Below, piece by piece: positions 34,927 to 47,969 of a DNA stretch of 64,000 nucleotides. The notes beneath the pieces were generated by a model, which was given only the letters and a program-made list of their open reading frames with translations, made no database searches and was not told where the DNA came from. How positions within the stretch are numbered: position 1 is the stretch's first letter; the number at the start of each line of letters is the position of its first letter. The stretch comes from Drosophila miranda (taxonomy: Eukaryota; Arthropoda; Insecta; Diptera; Drosophilidae). A program made the translations under genes and the position numbers. The stretch lies in assembly GCF_003369915.1 (NCBI RefSeq), contig NC_046673.1, positions 23,737,718-23,801,717 of the forward strand. Reading direction: 5' to 3'.

Positions 34927-37400
34927 GTGGTGTCGTGTGGTGTGGTGTGGTGTGGGGATCTGGCTGAACGACAACTGTAATACGAGAAAGGGTTCTTCGA
35001 AATGTGAGCTACGTGAGCTCGACAGCGACAAGGGGGGAACGGAACCATAAAAATGGTACGCCGCCATACGCCCAGCCCAGGGTTGTTTGTGTGGTGTGTG
35101 TGGCGCGGCTTCCGCTCCATATTTTCGAGGGGAGTCGTCGTCATCGTTGTTGTCCGTCGAGTGATGGACACACGATTATCAGGCAGAACCAGTAACAACG
35201 AGCGCAACAGAGCGACAACAGAGGCAGTGGCATGAAGAGTGTTGCGCATCTAAGCATTTATCATATGGTTTTCCACATAAATTCATTCAACACCGAACCA
35301 AAATAGCTGATCAAATCATTCGATAGTCATCAAGAAGTTGTCTTCGCAAGATAAACCCCTTCTGATCGAAGAAACGAATATTAAATATATGCCAGCAGTA
35401 TGTGTACATCGAAATAATTGTACGGGAATATCATAGTTATCATCCGGCGCATATCTTTCTGCTATCTGCCCCCCCAAGTGCATTTTGAAGCCCCAATGGA
35501 ACCCCGAGCCCAAGCCCAGGATGCGAAATACAATTGGAATATATGTACACATATATTTAGTCTGCTCTATAATTCCTCTATGCCTATGTCTATGTATAGT
35601 TTTTCGGGTCGCGCATCATGCAGCTGCCCTCATCGGTTTAAGGGGAGGCTCCCGTTCCAAGTCCCAAAAAATGTCTTCATTTATATGCATTTTTTCGATA
35701 CATAATACAGTATTCTGCAAAAACTTTTGTATTACGTATTATTTGTAATTAAAAAAAGTAATTTATCACATTTTATCATTAAAAATATTTCACCTTCTAT
35801 AAGCCTTAAAACGGAAACTTCCTTCCAAGATAGTTCAAGATAATACGAATGAATAACTCCTTAATGCAAACAGAACAGATATTTCCAGTTATATTTGATG
35901 GTGCTTGTCGTTTTTTTTATATTTAATGTACTTCTGGATTGATAGCCTTTACATACTATATATCCAGAACTGTTTGGAATAGTATTGCCCATTTAATTTC
36001 CCATGAATAATCTTGAATTGAAATTTCCTGCGTTGTGTGCGGGCGATGGAGGAGATGACTCAACGGCGGATTTCGCCATCAGCTGCAGGCGACAGCTGTC
36101 CCCCTCTATCGCTCGAGCAGCAGCAGGCAGTCATCTAACAGACAGTCACATGTGCTCCAGGCTGTAGCCAGTGCTGTTAAGTGCGGAATGTGGCAACGGC
36201 AACGGCAACGGAAACGGAAAAGGTTTTCGCACATCACGGGGTACCGCCAACAGGTGCCTGTGCCTGTGCGTGTGCATGTGCGTGGGATGTCCTTGCAGTC
36301 ACGTTGCAGTGATGCCACACAATGACTAAGTAGCAATTAAAAACTGTGACCCTGTTCGAAGTGAAGGAGAATGGATGTGCCAAAAGAAGGCATACCCCAT
36401 AAATGTGTACATGCACACATTTTTATTGATTTAATACACGATTTAGTGGCCCTGTTCTTGGGGGAAAAGTGTACTGTACACAATATTCACAAAGAGAGGG
36501 AGAGAACGAGAGACATGGATGTGTCAGCGGCAGACAAAACGAAACCAGGACACACAAGTTGTTCAATGCAACCGCCTCCACCTCCACCGTTGGGTCCCGC
36601 TCTCGGTCTCGGTCTCGGGTCTCTGCCATTGTTCAGTCGCCCACAGCTGGGTGCCGCTGCCATCATCAGCTGTCAAGCGCAGTGTTGGGTAAAAGCGGAA
36701 ACACTGCAAAATGTTACATAAAATATCAAGGCAATGACAGCCTTTGGGATGTTATAGCCCCCTACCCTGGCCATTCGTCATTGGATTTAGCTCCATCTCC
36801 ACACCCACACCCACACCCACAGCCACTCGCGTGTATCGAGGGCAGTCCCCCGTTCTTCTTCGTTGGAAGAAGAGTTAGTCACTCCTCGTCCTCCTCCAGT
36901 GATCTCATCTCCCACACATTCACGAGTCACGAGTCGCAGTCACAGTCACACAGAGTTTTCACTGTGACCTCATTGGCGACGCGCGCGTTCGAGACGAAGC
37001 TTATTTCCCAGTAGTCACGATCAAAAATTACAGCATCTATGCATTGCTTAGCACTCTCTGTCGAACCGAACCGAACCGAACCGAGCCACGGAATTGCACA
37101 GAGAGGGAGAGAGGCAGGCAGAGACACACACATTCAAGAAAAACGGGTTTCCCCAGAGAGCATTCGACAGAGAGAGACGATCGAGAGAGACCGGCAACGC
37201 AGCCAAGTGCGTCATCGTTTTGGCAATAGAGAGAGAGCGAGAGCGCGAGAGAGAGAGGTGCACGTGTGCGTGTGTTTTTGTGGCTGGATTCTGCACTTGA
37301 CCATGGCCGATGCAACGATAAGATGGTGCATGGTGCATGCTGCATGCCGACGAAAAGCGCTAACCAAAATTATTCCCCTCCTTTTTGGGCAGGTACTCAC

Positions 37401-37516
37401 CTCTTAATAGTCCTTAATTAGTTTTTGTTTTGTTTTTCTGTGGTTTGTTGTGGTTGTTTACTTTAAGATATTCCTCAATTCTTTCTCGTCAGTGTTTCTC
37501 GACCTCAAAAAGGAGC
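37401..37516 (-). other. Trf2: Probable Trf2 5'UTR exon
   Basis: On the minus strand this 116 bp segment is preceded by a good acceptor (CTCTGGTTGCAG, ending at 37517) and followed by a strong donor (AAGAG/GTGAGTACC, 37395-37400). It contains stops in every frame and no long ORF, so it would be untranslated. It lies 7 kb upstream of the 11-base start exon in the same orientation. The assignment to Trf2 is positional. Confidence 0.4.
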
Positions 37517-37865
37517 CTGCAACCAGAGAAAAAATAAAAATACAAACAATTATGGTATATCCAGGTGCAGAGTTTTGATTTTTTTTCTCCACAAAGACTG
37601 TGGAGGCGATGATCAGCGTGGAAGGAGGAGAACGGGGGACACTGCACAGCGGAAGTGTGCGCTATCATACAAAGAAGTTATTTTATAATAATTATGTACA
37701 TATTTACATATGTACATGTGTATTTCATGCAAGAAAATACTTAATATTTTTCGTTGAACAATATTAAAGCGTACGTGCCAGTGCTGAGAAATGTCTGGCA
37801 TTCATTCCAAAAATGTGGGCCAACTTGCACACTACGATTTAATAAGAATTCATACATGCATGTGT

Positions 37866-37904
<39 letters not shown>

Positions 37905-38106
37905 AGTACTTGGCCTGCACATGGCGTCAACCCTAATAGTGTGTTGCCCCCAAGTCCCGTTTTGGAAATGTCATTGAACGAGAATCTTCTTCACTTCGTC
38001 TGTGGCCGAAATAAGAAATCACGAACCAGAGATACGAAGACGAAGGAAGGAAGACGGCAGCAAGAACAAGGAGAACAAAGAACCAAGTCGTTGACATTTC
38101 GAGGTC

Positions 38107-38148
<42 letters not shown>

Positions 38149-40173
38149 ACGCAGACATCGGTGCCACTGCCAGACAGACAGAGACAGCTGTCGATTTGTT
38201 ATGATTAACCGTTATAAGCAGAAGGAGAAGTAGGGGAAGAAGAGACTGCCAGACAGTTATGCTCTACCCGCTCAATAGGACAACACTGCTTGTTGGAGCC
38301 TCTTAAGGGGGCTGGGGAGGTTAGAGGCGGGGGGGTCGCAACCATATACAAGCGAAAACGTGCTCGTTTGTCGTTGTCTGGGATCATGGCTGCTTCTGCT
38401 GCCACGTGGCCGAATCACAGGTAGGACAAAGCCAGACATGGTTTCGGGCTTAACGCTGCCGCTGTCGCTGTCGCTGTGTCTGTGGCTGACCTTGAAACAT
38501 TGAAGCAGCTCTCACATGAATAGCATTACCGTTGGAATGACTTTGCTACATTTCCGTTTTTGGAGACAGCACGAATATTACTTTTGTGGTTTTTTAGCTT
38601 CATATTTCTATCCGAATCCGTTTTCCTTGTGTGTTTGGGAATGACAGCTAATCAGATTGAACTGCAATTGTCCTTCGAAGAAAGGGACACACACACACAC
38701 ACACACACAATCCGCAGACCGTTCAATTGATGTGTACGCACTGGCGACAGTTGACCAGCGACAATCCAATCCACCAATTCTGTGGTTTGTCCGCACTCAG
38801 CAACAGCCGAGGAAAAACAGCGCATTTCCAATCGGCATTGATCTCTTTTCGTGGTGTGTACGCACTGGCAGAGCTGCAATTGCGGCTCCACCGCGAAAGC
38901 GGGGGGGTGGGTGGGGTCACTGCACGTTGCGACATCTATTCGCATGCCTGACACAGTTCTAGATACGAGTCCGTCGATAGTGAGGGAGAGGCCGGAGCGG
39001 ACCGGACCGCACCGGGCCGGGCTGGGCCAGAGATTTTCTGCTATTCTCTCTTGGTTCTGCTGCTGCTGCTGTTGGTGCTGCTCGAAAGAAGGCAGCGAAA
39101 GCGACCAAAGAAGACTTCCAAAAACATTTACAGTTATGCTATTTTCCGCTGGCAGCGCTGCTGCTGCGGCCAGAAGCAAGAAAGTAAAAGTTGAAATCAA
39201 TGAAATTTCATTGTAGTATGCGAAATGGTCAAAGAGGAGAGACGAAGAGCGGGCCACAGTGGACACCCGCTTTGGGACGCATTTAAAGACCACAAAGATA
39301 TTGATCGTAATTGCTGCTCTACGAGTGAGTGTCTCAGGCAAACATTTCGCACCCTTTTTACCCCTGTTTCTCTTGAGAATACGCCTATCAGTTGATCGGG
39401 GGAGTCTTCACTGTGTTGGTTTAGTTAGCGCCGCCGTTGACATCGCCAGCTATCTCCCTCTGTCACACGCTCACAAACGCACACAGACGTGGTTTGTGCT
39501 GCTGCTCTGCCAAAAAAACAAGTTGGTTTTACCGTTCGTTTTTCTCTCATTTCTTTTTTCTTTCTTTTTTTTTGCCCAGACGAAATGGTTTCACACTGTT
39601 GGGTTTTAATTGCTAGGGACGAAAAGAGAATAAACACAGCCAACAGCAGCAGCAGGTGATGATGAGTAACAAAAGCAGAGCCACAATGAAACTCACACGG
39701 CAGGAGAGAAAGAGCAAGGAGAGAAGCAAAGAGAGAGTGCGCGCGTACGCTTACGCTTAGCCTTAAAACATTTTGAAATCAATTATCAGATAGAAAAGTG
39801 CACATGAGGGCTCTAATCGCAAATCACATGCCGCGTCTTCTCCCTCCCTAACAGAACCACAAAAGAGAGCAAATTCCGGCTGTAGAACAGCTGTAAGAAG
39901 CGCCTCTGGCAGCACTAGCAGCAGCAGCAGCAGCAGCAGCAACAGCAACGTCGATGTTAAGTTATAAACTTGACAATCAATTGAATGGGCAGGCGGCTGG
40001 CAGCCCACAGCGCTGCTGCTGTTGCTACTGCGCGCTGCTCAGACACCGATCGCTGCTCTCACCCACGAGGTTCCCTCTATCTCTCTCCCGCTCTCCCACT
40101 CTCAGTGTGCTCTAGATAAAGCAATTTGATTTCTAAATTGTAACAGTATGTTAATGCAGTTTTCTAGTGCACA

Positions 40174-40181
40174 TGACGTCA
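40174..40181. promoter_or_regulatory. Perfect CRE palindrome
   Basis: TGACGTCA, the full cAMP-response/ATF palindrome. A second perfect copy is at 42133-42140, both within the Trf2 5' region. Function is inferred from motif identity alone. Confidence 0.3.
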
Positions 40182-41158
40182 CAGTGTAAATTGTCCATTT
40201 GTGCCGCTTTCAGACGAACTGGGTCAATATCTTAATTAATTTTAATGGGCCTTAATTTATAGACAAAAGGAAACAAACGCAAATGCAAACTCAACACACA
40301 GTTACATCAATCATATTTGCGTAGGAGACGGCGGGCTGGTGGAGCAAGGGCGGCAACGGGTAGGCAAGGGGTAGAAATGTTATGACAAAGCAGCCATCAT
40401 TTTACTATATGCTCTCATTTTTCGAAAAATGCGGCCACCTACCACATACAAACATACATATTTATGTAAATACATGCACACATATGTACACTCGGTACCA
40501 CATTATATATGTACGTACACTAGTAAATTCTTTTGCAATATTCAACGCACGCCATTGATGAAATTAATTTATGAATATTGGCACACAGTTTTAATAAATA
40601 AACCGTTCTTTCGGTTGAGAGGTTATGGTGGTTTACGAATAAATTTTATATGCTATGCGTATCTTTGCTTGTAAAATGCAACAACAAAACTTATTGTTTT
40701 GGATCAGGTAAAAAAACGGCACTTAAAGCACGAAATTCCTTTCAAAATGTACTAAAAGGGTGTGAAGTAAATTAACAAAAAATAACTTAATAATGGTATA
40801 AAAACAAACAGAAATCTGAAAGAGAGAGAGAGAGAGAGCAGAACCAGCAGCAATACGCGATAACCCACACACATTCACACATATGCATGCATGTACATAG
40901 CATCGCGAACATGCGGGCATCGAACATTTGATTTATGCAGAGAGCGAGCCCGAGAACGGGGGAGAGAGAGAGGGCAAGCCGGAAGTTACATATTACATGT
41001 GACAAGAGGAAGAGAGATGCAGCAGCAGATACAGGAGCTGGCGCGGAGGAGAACGATCGCTGCTGACAGGTAGCCCGAAAGGCAGATGGGCAAAAACGAG
41101 ACAAACCAACTGCTGCAAACTGCGATTTTTTTTAGGGTTGACTGCTATTGCAAGTGTA

Positions 41159-41189
<31 letters not shown>

Positions 41190-42132
41190 AGGGGGTCTGA
41201 CCTCGTTGGATGGAAAAAGGTGGAATATGCCAGAAGAAGAACAACCCGGCGTAAGCGGGCGAGAGGGCAACAAGAAGCCGCACCTACAACAACAAACAAA
41301 AAATCTATTACATCACAAGGAAAATTGACACAATCGCTTTACACATAGATATGTACATTCATTTGAAAAATTGTATGAGTGTATGTATGTATGTATGATA
41401 TGCTGCATGTGTTTGTTAAACGGAAGACAGCCAACATGCAAATTAAGCTGCCCTTTGTCTATATTTTATATTTATTATAAAAAATGGTAATCCTTATATA
41501 CGTACATTTGTATGTAAAATTAATAAGTGTGGTTAGTAAAGGAAGCTACCAGAAACTTCTTTCAAAGAAAAATAAAAATCAGTGAACAAAAAGAGAGAGA
41601 GAGAGAAAGAGCGCGAGCGTGAGCGTGGGCCACAAGCTACAAGACTGCAAAGCCACAAATGAGCGAGGCATGCGGCGAATTTAACAGCGGACGTCGGCGG
41701 CAGCGAGACGACGACGGCCGGCGACCACAGTACCGTTCGTTGAAATTTTGAATGTATGAAAACATTCAGTCTGCCGCCAGCACGGCCCGAAGCGTTTAGC
41801 TCGAAAAGCGCGGCAGAGGGCCGCCAGAGTGGTAGCAGCGCACAAGCTGTGTTGCGGGGCTGGCGGAAACCACGTTTACGGCGGTAGCGTTGCCAGGCCA
41901 GAAAGAAGCAGCGTATGCCTGCGTGCGTGTGTGTATGTGTCATGTGTGCGTGTGTGTGTGTGTGCGACATTGCCTGTTCAAAGCCATTTCTTTTTTTTCT
42001 TTTGGCTATTTTCCATTATAGAATGCAAAATTATTTGAGGAATGCACACACACACACATACTCACGCGGCGAGATACACTCTCGCACGTATAAAAATAGC
42101 CGTGAACGACAGTCGGATCCCAGGCCCCCACA

Positions 42133-42140
42133 TGACGTCA
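42133..42140. promoter_or_regulatory. Second perfect CRE palindrome
   Basis: TGACGTCA next to candidate minus-strand donors at about 42060 and 42295. It could mark an alternative Trf2 promoter; no other support. Confidence 0.3.
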
Positions 42141-44506
42141 TCTTTGTCTGTCTCTTCGCTCTCATTGTACTAGGGATAAGATGAAATTATCCACCCCACC
42201 CCGCCCACAAAGAACAATCAAAGTATTGAAAAATGCACACATTTTGGTTTTACAATCCTTTTTTTTTTGTTGGTCAATGTTTTATTGTTTCACTCACACT
42301 TTTGGCAATGCTGTAAAGTAAATGCTCCCTGTTAACCAGCTGTTACTCTCTCGCTCGCTCTCTCTCTTTTTCACTGTGTGGTGCTCTCGCGCTGTGTGTC
42401 GCTTTGTGGCTCGCCAACGAAAGTGAGCGCCGGCCACAAAGCTGCAAATATGGGCGAATAAATGGCAGACAATCGAAAAATGAGTATTTTTTTGGTTTTT
42501 GGATCCAAAATCGATTTGAATTTTGGGTTTGCGGCCGGGTCAGGGGAGGTGGGGCTGGGGTGCAACCAAAACATGTGATTATGACAAAAAAAAAAAAAAA
42601 AAAAACTAGTTATGAAATAAACTACAAAAATCGACGGCGAATTAGCTGAGCGAGAGCGCAAGAGGAAGTGTAGTTGAGAGCGATAGAAAGAGAGAAAAGT
42701 TACATTTTATTCAAGACTCGAATTTCTACAGAAGACTATATCTAGGGCTTTAGGTGTTAAAAAAGACTAAAACGAAACTCAAGAGAGGTAAATAATAAGA
42801 AAGAAATTGAACAAAAAATCACCTTTTTTCTTAGTAGGTCGCGTCGTAATGTGCTTATATTTGTTGCTGCGCTCTCTTTTTCAGCGGCCAGTGCAGGGCG
42901 CGGGGGTGGCGTGGCGTGGCGGCTCCAACTCTGTTAATACTCTCTCCTTCCCTTCTCCAGCGCTGACCACACTACTCCCTCTCTCTGATGACTGCTTCGG
43001 AGCAGCGGAGCTGTGCTGCCGACTCGCTTGTGCTCCGCTGCCTTTGCTGCTGCTGCGGCGGCTTTTGCTGCGTCTGATTCCGAGAATTCGCCGTTAATTT
43101 TGCTTGTTGTTCTTGTTTTCTTTTTGTCACTTTGTCTTTTTTTTTTGCAATTCTCTTTTATCGTTAAATGTGTATGTGTATATGCAAAATGTATGATTTT
43201 GTGGCCTTTTTAGATTTCTTTTCGTTTATATCTATCTGCAATTTGCGTTGATTTGTATTAAGGAATGAGATTACAGCAAGCAAGAATGGAGGGTGGAGGT
43301 TGGGGGGTAAACACGGTTCCGCTCCGCTCCTCTGTTACGGCGACACAGCGACAAGACCTCGGCGAAAATGGCCGCAGAGAGAGAGCACACAGCACCACAA
43401 TGGCATTGGGCCCACGGCAGAGCAGAGCAGCGGCTGTTCAGTGTGTGAGTCTACGGCGGCGGCGGTGAACACACGAACGAAAAGCGCGCAACAACGTCGC
43501 AGTTTCGGGCCAAGTGAAGCGACACACACTCGCTCACATACACACGCGCGCGCACTTATATACATCCAGAGACAAAGCAACATTCGAGCGCATGCTCTCT
43601 TTGCCACTGCCTTCTCTCTCTCGCTCTCTCTTTCTCTCCCGTTTTGCACTTAACCACCAACACACGTTTCTAGCATCTATCTCCGTCTCTCACGCCAGGC
43701 AGAGGTTTTGTCGCTTGGCGCTCTGGCTGCAAGAGCAACACGCAATAAAAGTTCAAAAACAGTTGAAGTATACCGCGACGCGAGTAAAAATCTTTCCTTC
43801 AACGTTGTCGTCGTTGTCGTGTCTTCCGCGAATTTCTTTTCCGACCGAACCAAGGGGGGGAAAAAGAAGAACGTTTCGTCATTTTTGTTGTTGTTTCCCA
43901 GCCATTGATTCATATCTAATATTACTAATATTCATATATATATATGTACGCATATATGGCATACATATATATATATATGTTGTGGCGAATATTCGCATTT
44001 AAATGAACAAAAAAGTTAATAGAATGAAAAACTCCAATCCCAATCGTAATGGGGGGGGAAAATGTGTCAAGTCAGTCAAGGGAAATGTCGGTTCATTGCA
44101 TTGCGTTCCGTCTCGTCCCGTCCCCCTGCCGTGCGCCCACAAATGTTCCAATTTTATGAAGAATCTCCTTCGAATAAACATTTAATTCGTGCTCTGCTCT
44201 CTGCCCCCTCCACCATCCATTTGCTGCTTGCAGGCAGCAAACATTTTTGCATACAAGTCGCTCGCTGCTGCGTTTCTCCGATAATTATTGACGGGCGTTA
44301 ATTGATTTTGATTATCGTGTATGTTTGGTTGTTGAGTTTTTGGTTGTTTTCTCGTCGTTCATTGTTAATTTTGTTGTACCAGGGCAAAAAATAGATGACC
44401 AAAAATAAATTCAGAGAGCACAGTCAGAGCACACACGATAACGGTCTTCCGCGACTCTGTAGGGCACGTCCGAAGTATTTCATGGTTTTTTTTGTTATGA
44501 CTCGAG

Positions 44507-44735
44507 CAGTGTGACCGCGGAGTTATCGATAAGATATACGGTCCGACCCTCGGAAAAATACCGAAAATACTTCACTAATTTTAAAATATACCGTAAATAT
44601 ACTGACGAACTATTTGTATTCAAGTTCGATCATATTTCTCGTTTCTGATATTCGGTTGCAAATTACTAGGTAGCTAGGACTCTGAGCTCTGAACTCATTA
44701 TTTTATACGATTGAAAAATCGATTTCCTCCACGAC
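44507..44735 (-). promoter_or_regulatory. Core-promoter cassette, copy 2
   Basis: The cassette begins CAGTGTGACCGCGG (Motif 1 on the minus strand), then TTATCGATAAG (DRE), ATATACGGTCCGA, ATACCGAAAATAC, ATTTTAAAATATACCGT and AAATATACTGACGAA (motif 6 on the minus strand), then TTCAAGTTC. Resemblance to the Rpt6/ABCA cassette continues through ATATT(T/C)CTCG.TTT.TGATATTC, a TAGCTAG segment and ATTTTATACGA, so it is more than a motif cluster. In minus orientation the order is motif 6, DRE, Motif 1, transcription start, so it should fire leftwards. The nearest minus gene is Trf2, making this a candidate distal Trf2 promoter. Confidence 0.55.
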
Positions 44736-45587
44736 TGGTTTTATATAAGTTTTCAACTTTGTTGCATTGCTTATAAAATAAGGTTTAAGCAAAAGCAATT
44801 TCCACTAAATAAATTGTCCTTGCATGGTAACTACACATTTGCTACATGCTAATTACATTTTAATGTAATTTCCGAAAGCGACACCTGAAGGGGAAATGTG
44901 TGCGTTTAAAAAATTTTTGTCCGTCTTTTTTTCGTATAAGCCCCATGGAAGCGCCAGTGTGAAAAACACACCACTATGCACTTTTTGGCAAGCCTTTTTT
45001 CCCGACACTCGATGCTGATCACGAAATATGGCTCAGAATAGCATTTCTACACGATTTATACATTGGTGCATTGGACACGAGGATGAAGTCCATAACGTAT
45101 TTTAAAATATACTGGAAAATACTATGAAAAGTATAAAATTTGCAAGGTGTGTGCACTAGACGTGGCAAGAAATCAGTGTGACCGACCATTATATTCCTCA
45201 ACTAGATTGACAAGTTTGACGTTTTTTTTTTAAATGAAAAACAAAGAAAATATTAAATGTTTTAGTGTGTTTCCCCTTGCAGAGGAAAGCAAGGCCAGAC
45301 CAGATGACGCGATGTGGGATAACCAAATACGGCATTGCAATCGATCCTGGAGATACAGATGATCAAACTTTTTACTATATATGTACATATACATGAACGT
45401 AGAATAAACTAAATTAAAAAAAGTATATTTCTACTCATTTAGCATATACAAATTGGGGTATATGAGGTTTTCATCCAGATTGTTACGAATTTTCAGCTCG
45501 CTTCTCGAGTCTGTGTGGGAAGTCTAGTATTTTTATACTTTTTTTGTAGTATTTTTGAGATGGATGCTCCGAAAAAAGACTGGAATA

Positions 45588-45625
45588 CAGTGTGACCATC
45601 GCGGATGCATCGATAAAATAAAGCA
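45588..45625. promoter_or_regulatory. PIG-T: PIG-T proximal promoter motifs
   Basis: CAGTGTGACC (Motif 1, minus sense), GCGGATG and CATCGATAAAAT (DRE-like) lie 130-165 nt upstream of the PIG-T ATG, with the same word order as the start of the dispersed cassette. A further Motif 1 (CAGTGTGACC) with AGTATAAAA/ATATACTGG words lies at about 45103-45185. Transcription in both directions is plausible. Confidence 0.5.
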
Positions 45626-45751
45626 AAGCAACTCTGAAATGATGAAATCAACCCTGCTCATACCCGCTGTTTGTTATCTTTTGGCATCTGCATCCTGCAT
45701 CTGCCGCAATTTCATAATTGCAACTGCCCTGCTCATTTAATACGCATTCAG

Positions 45752-47739
45752 ATGTCTTGGGTACATCTGTGGTGTATGGTCGCCCTTCTGCCTGCCAGTG
45801 TCTTAGCCCAGACAACCCCTAAGGACGAGCACTTCCATGAGGAGCTCGTTGTGCGTCCCTTATCCGGCGATCATGTAAACACGTACTTCCAGTTTACCAC
45901 ACGCTGGCACTACGGCCAGAAGGAGAACCGTGAGTAGCATAGTCACCGAATGCCCTGTATCCTATCCCTATAATCGTGACTCTTTCAGTCTACCACACGC
46001 AGCTGACGCCCCGCGTCATTGCCGAGCTGCTGCAGCAGTTCGATGTAAAGGAGCTGCACATCGGCCTCACGCAGGGCCTGTGGCGCTACGAGACTTGGGG
46101 CTATCCCATCGTTGAGGCAACCAGTGGGGCCGAGATGTGGGCTTGGTTCAAGGGACCCAATCTCACCGACCAGGCGGTGGACAAGCAGTGGGCCCAGCTT
46201 GCGAACGTCTTCTCCGGCGTCCTGTGTGCCTCGCTCAACTTTGTGGACAACACCAACAGCATATCGCCCAGGTATCTGCTGCGGCCACAGTTCATGCCCG
46301 CGAATCGGGAGAAGTTTGTGCGCTACGCCTCGTTGCCGCGGGAGATTGTCTGCACGGAGAATCTGACGCCCTGGAAGAAGCTTCTGCCCTGCGGTAGTGC
46401 CTCGGGATTCGCCTCGCTGCTCAACTCCGGCTATGTGCACAACACCAAGTACCATTCGCTGGGCCTGAAGGTGCGCACCCTGTGCCAGGACTACGACGAG
46501 GACAACTGCATCCTGGAGCTGACGCAGACGGCGAATCTCGTCTACGATCTCCGCCTGCTCGAGCAGAGCGGCAACGATTTCTCGCTGCGCCGCCTCTTCG
46601 GCATGGGCCTCAACGGCTACTGCGAGCTGGCGACCACCAGCAAGATCTATGTGCAGCGCAACGAGCTGGGCGCCCGCTACCAGCTGGTGCCGCTCCCGCC
46701 CGCGGAGGTGAAGACGACGAGGGGCGGGTATACAGTGCTCTATGGGGTGTACGACATGCAGGAGCAGTTCCAGGACCAGGGCGAGCGGCTGTTCAATATC
46801 GCCTGGCTGGCGCCCAAGGGCGAGGTGCGACGCAACCGTCTGAAGCCCGCCCCGCCGCCCATCTACGTGCATCGCTATCTCCTGGGCCAGGGCCAGGAGC
46901 GGGGACGCATCGTCACGGAGGTGACCAATTCGCATTACGCACCGCTGCCAATCGTGGTGCAGGAGCTCATACCGTGGTATGTGCATGCCTATCTGCATAC
47001 CCTCAATATCCGTCGTCGGTCCATGGGCCGACACGAATACGGGCGCGAGATGCTGCCTTTCAAGCTGCTCCATTACGCTCCCGGTAAGCAGCGGGAGCTG
47101 CCCACCCACCTGGAGATTGGGTTCCTGCTGCCCGGCCAGAGCTCGGCGCTGATCACCATCGATGTGGACTACCTGGTGCTCAAGTGGCTCGAGTATCCTC
47201 CCGATGCCAATCACGGCCACTACATCAATGCGGCCCTTGTCTCCAGTTCCCTGCCGATGGGCACCAACTACTCGGCCTTGCCCCTGGAGGGCCATCTCTT
47301 TGCCCATTCGTTCAACGCTACCCGCCCATCGTATGTGCTGGGCCTGCACACCGAAGCCCTGATCGTTTCGCTGCCCACGCCCGACTTCAGCATGCCCTAC
47401 AACGTCATCTGTTTGGCCTGCACTGTGGTGGCTCTGGCCTTTGGCCCCATCCACAGTGTGGCCACCAAGGTGATTGTGGTGGTGCGCCCAACATCAGCCG
47501 GACCTCGGAACTTCCTCAAGAGGCTCAAGGAAAAGCTGTTTAGTCGGGGGGGTCAGGAGTCGACACCAATGGTGGGGGAAAGGGAAGGGGTCGTTCCCGA
47601 TGATCCATGCCCCCATGAAAAGGCGGACGATGACCACGAAGAGGAGAAGGAAGGGAAAGAAGAGGCAGCGGAATCGCTGATTGCAAATCCATTTGAATCG
47701 CTGTCAAGCGCAGGATGTTCGACTGTCTGGGATCTATGA
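45752..47739 (+). CDS. PIG-T: GPI transamidase subunit PIG-T
   Basis: Exons 45752-45929 and 45989-47739 join in phase 1 to give 642 residues. An N-terminal signal peptide (MSWVHLWCMVALLPASVLA) leads into the luminal PIG-T/Gpi16 domain (EELVVRPLSGDHVNTYFQF, LTPRVIAELLQQFDVKELHI, LTQGLWRYETWGYP). A single C-terminal transmembrane helix (YNVICLACTVVALAFGPI) is followed by an unusually long cytosolic tail of about 95 residues, rich in Lys/Glu/Asp. PIG-T is the scaffold of the ER-membrane GPI transamidase that swaps the C-terminal signal of precursors for a GPI anchor; in vertebrates it is disulphide-linked to the catalytic subunit PIG-K. The start is the ATG opening the signal peptide, and an upstream frame with a separate ATG (45641) closes before it. 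The overall size is a little above the usual ~580 residues, owing to the tail. Confidence 0.94.
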
Positions 47740-47942
47740 TGGTCAGGAAGTACACCTTAAATGGTTGGCCGCTTCCTTCAAAGTGCTTCACCGTAGGCCG
47801 CCGTCAAGCCTCGGAGGCCATCTCGAAGCACCAATCCAAGGCGGTGTCACATCCTCCCGTTGATGCATTCCATTGTCTATTGTCTGGCTGGGATGGGATC
47901 CAAGCTGTAACATGGCTTCTTGAAGCTATAACCAAAAAAAAA

Positions 47943-47952
47943 AATAAATAAA
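47943..47952 (+). terminator. PIG-T: PIG-T polyadenylation signal
   Basis: Overlapping AATAAATAAA about 205 nt past the PIG-T stop, after an A-rich stretch. It is the only canonical signal between PIG-T and the opposing transcription unit. Confidence 0.6.
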
Positions 47953-47969
47953 GAGTCGACGTCGGCACT

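Larger units (their letters stand above)
30436..44506. other. Trf2 5' region: introns, UTR exons and microsatellites
   Basis: These 14 kb contain no recognisable protein-coding gene on either strand. The left part should hold 5'UTR exons, introns and alternative promoters of Trf2; one UTR exon is listed separately. Other donor-like minus-strand words occur at GTGAGTATG near 42060 and GTGAGTG near 42295, the latter next to an AACAGCTGGTT E-box. Long simple repeats include (TG)n at 37867-37900, (CA)n at 38110-38142, 38688-38709 and 31502-31520, (GT)n at 41162-41189, and GACGAC/AACAAC mixtures at 34447-34500. GAGA-rich blocks (37155-37260, 40820-40840, 40960-40975, 41590-41607, 42350-42370) suit GAGA-factor occupancy. 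A GC-rich island at about 41660-41910 is a promoter candidate. Confidence 0.5.

Noticed and set aside
45985-47454. 489-residue minus-strand open frame
   Set aside because: Exact antisense of the PIG-T exon; a by-product of G/C-ending codons. No family resemblance.
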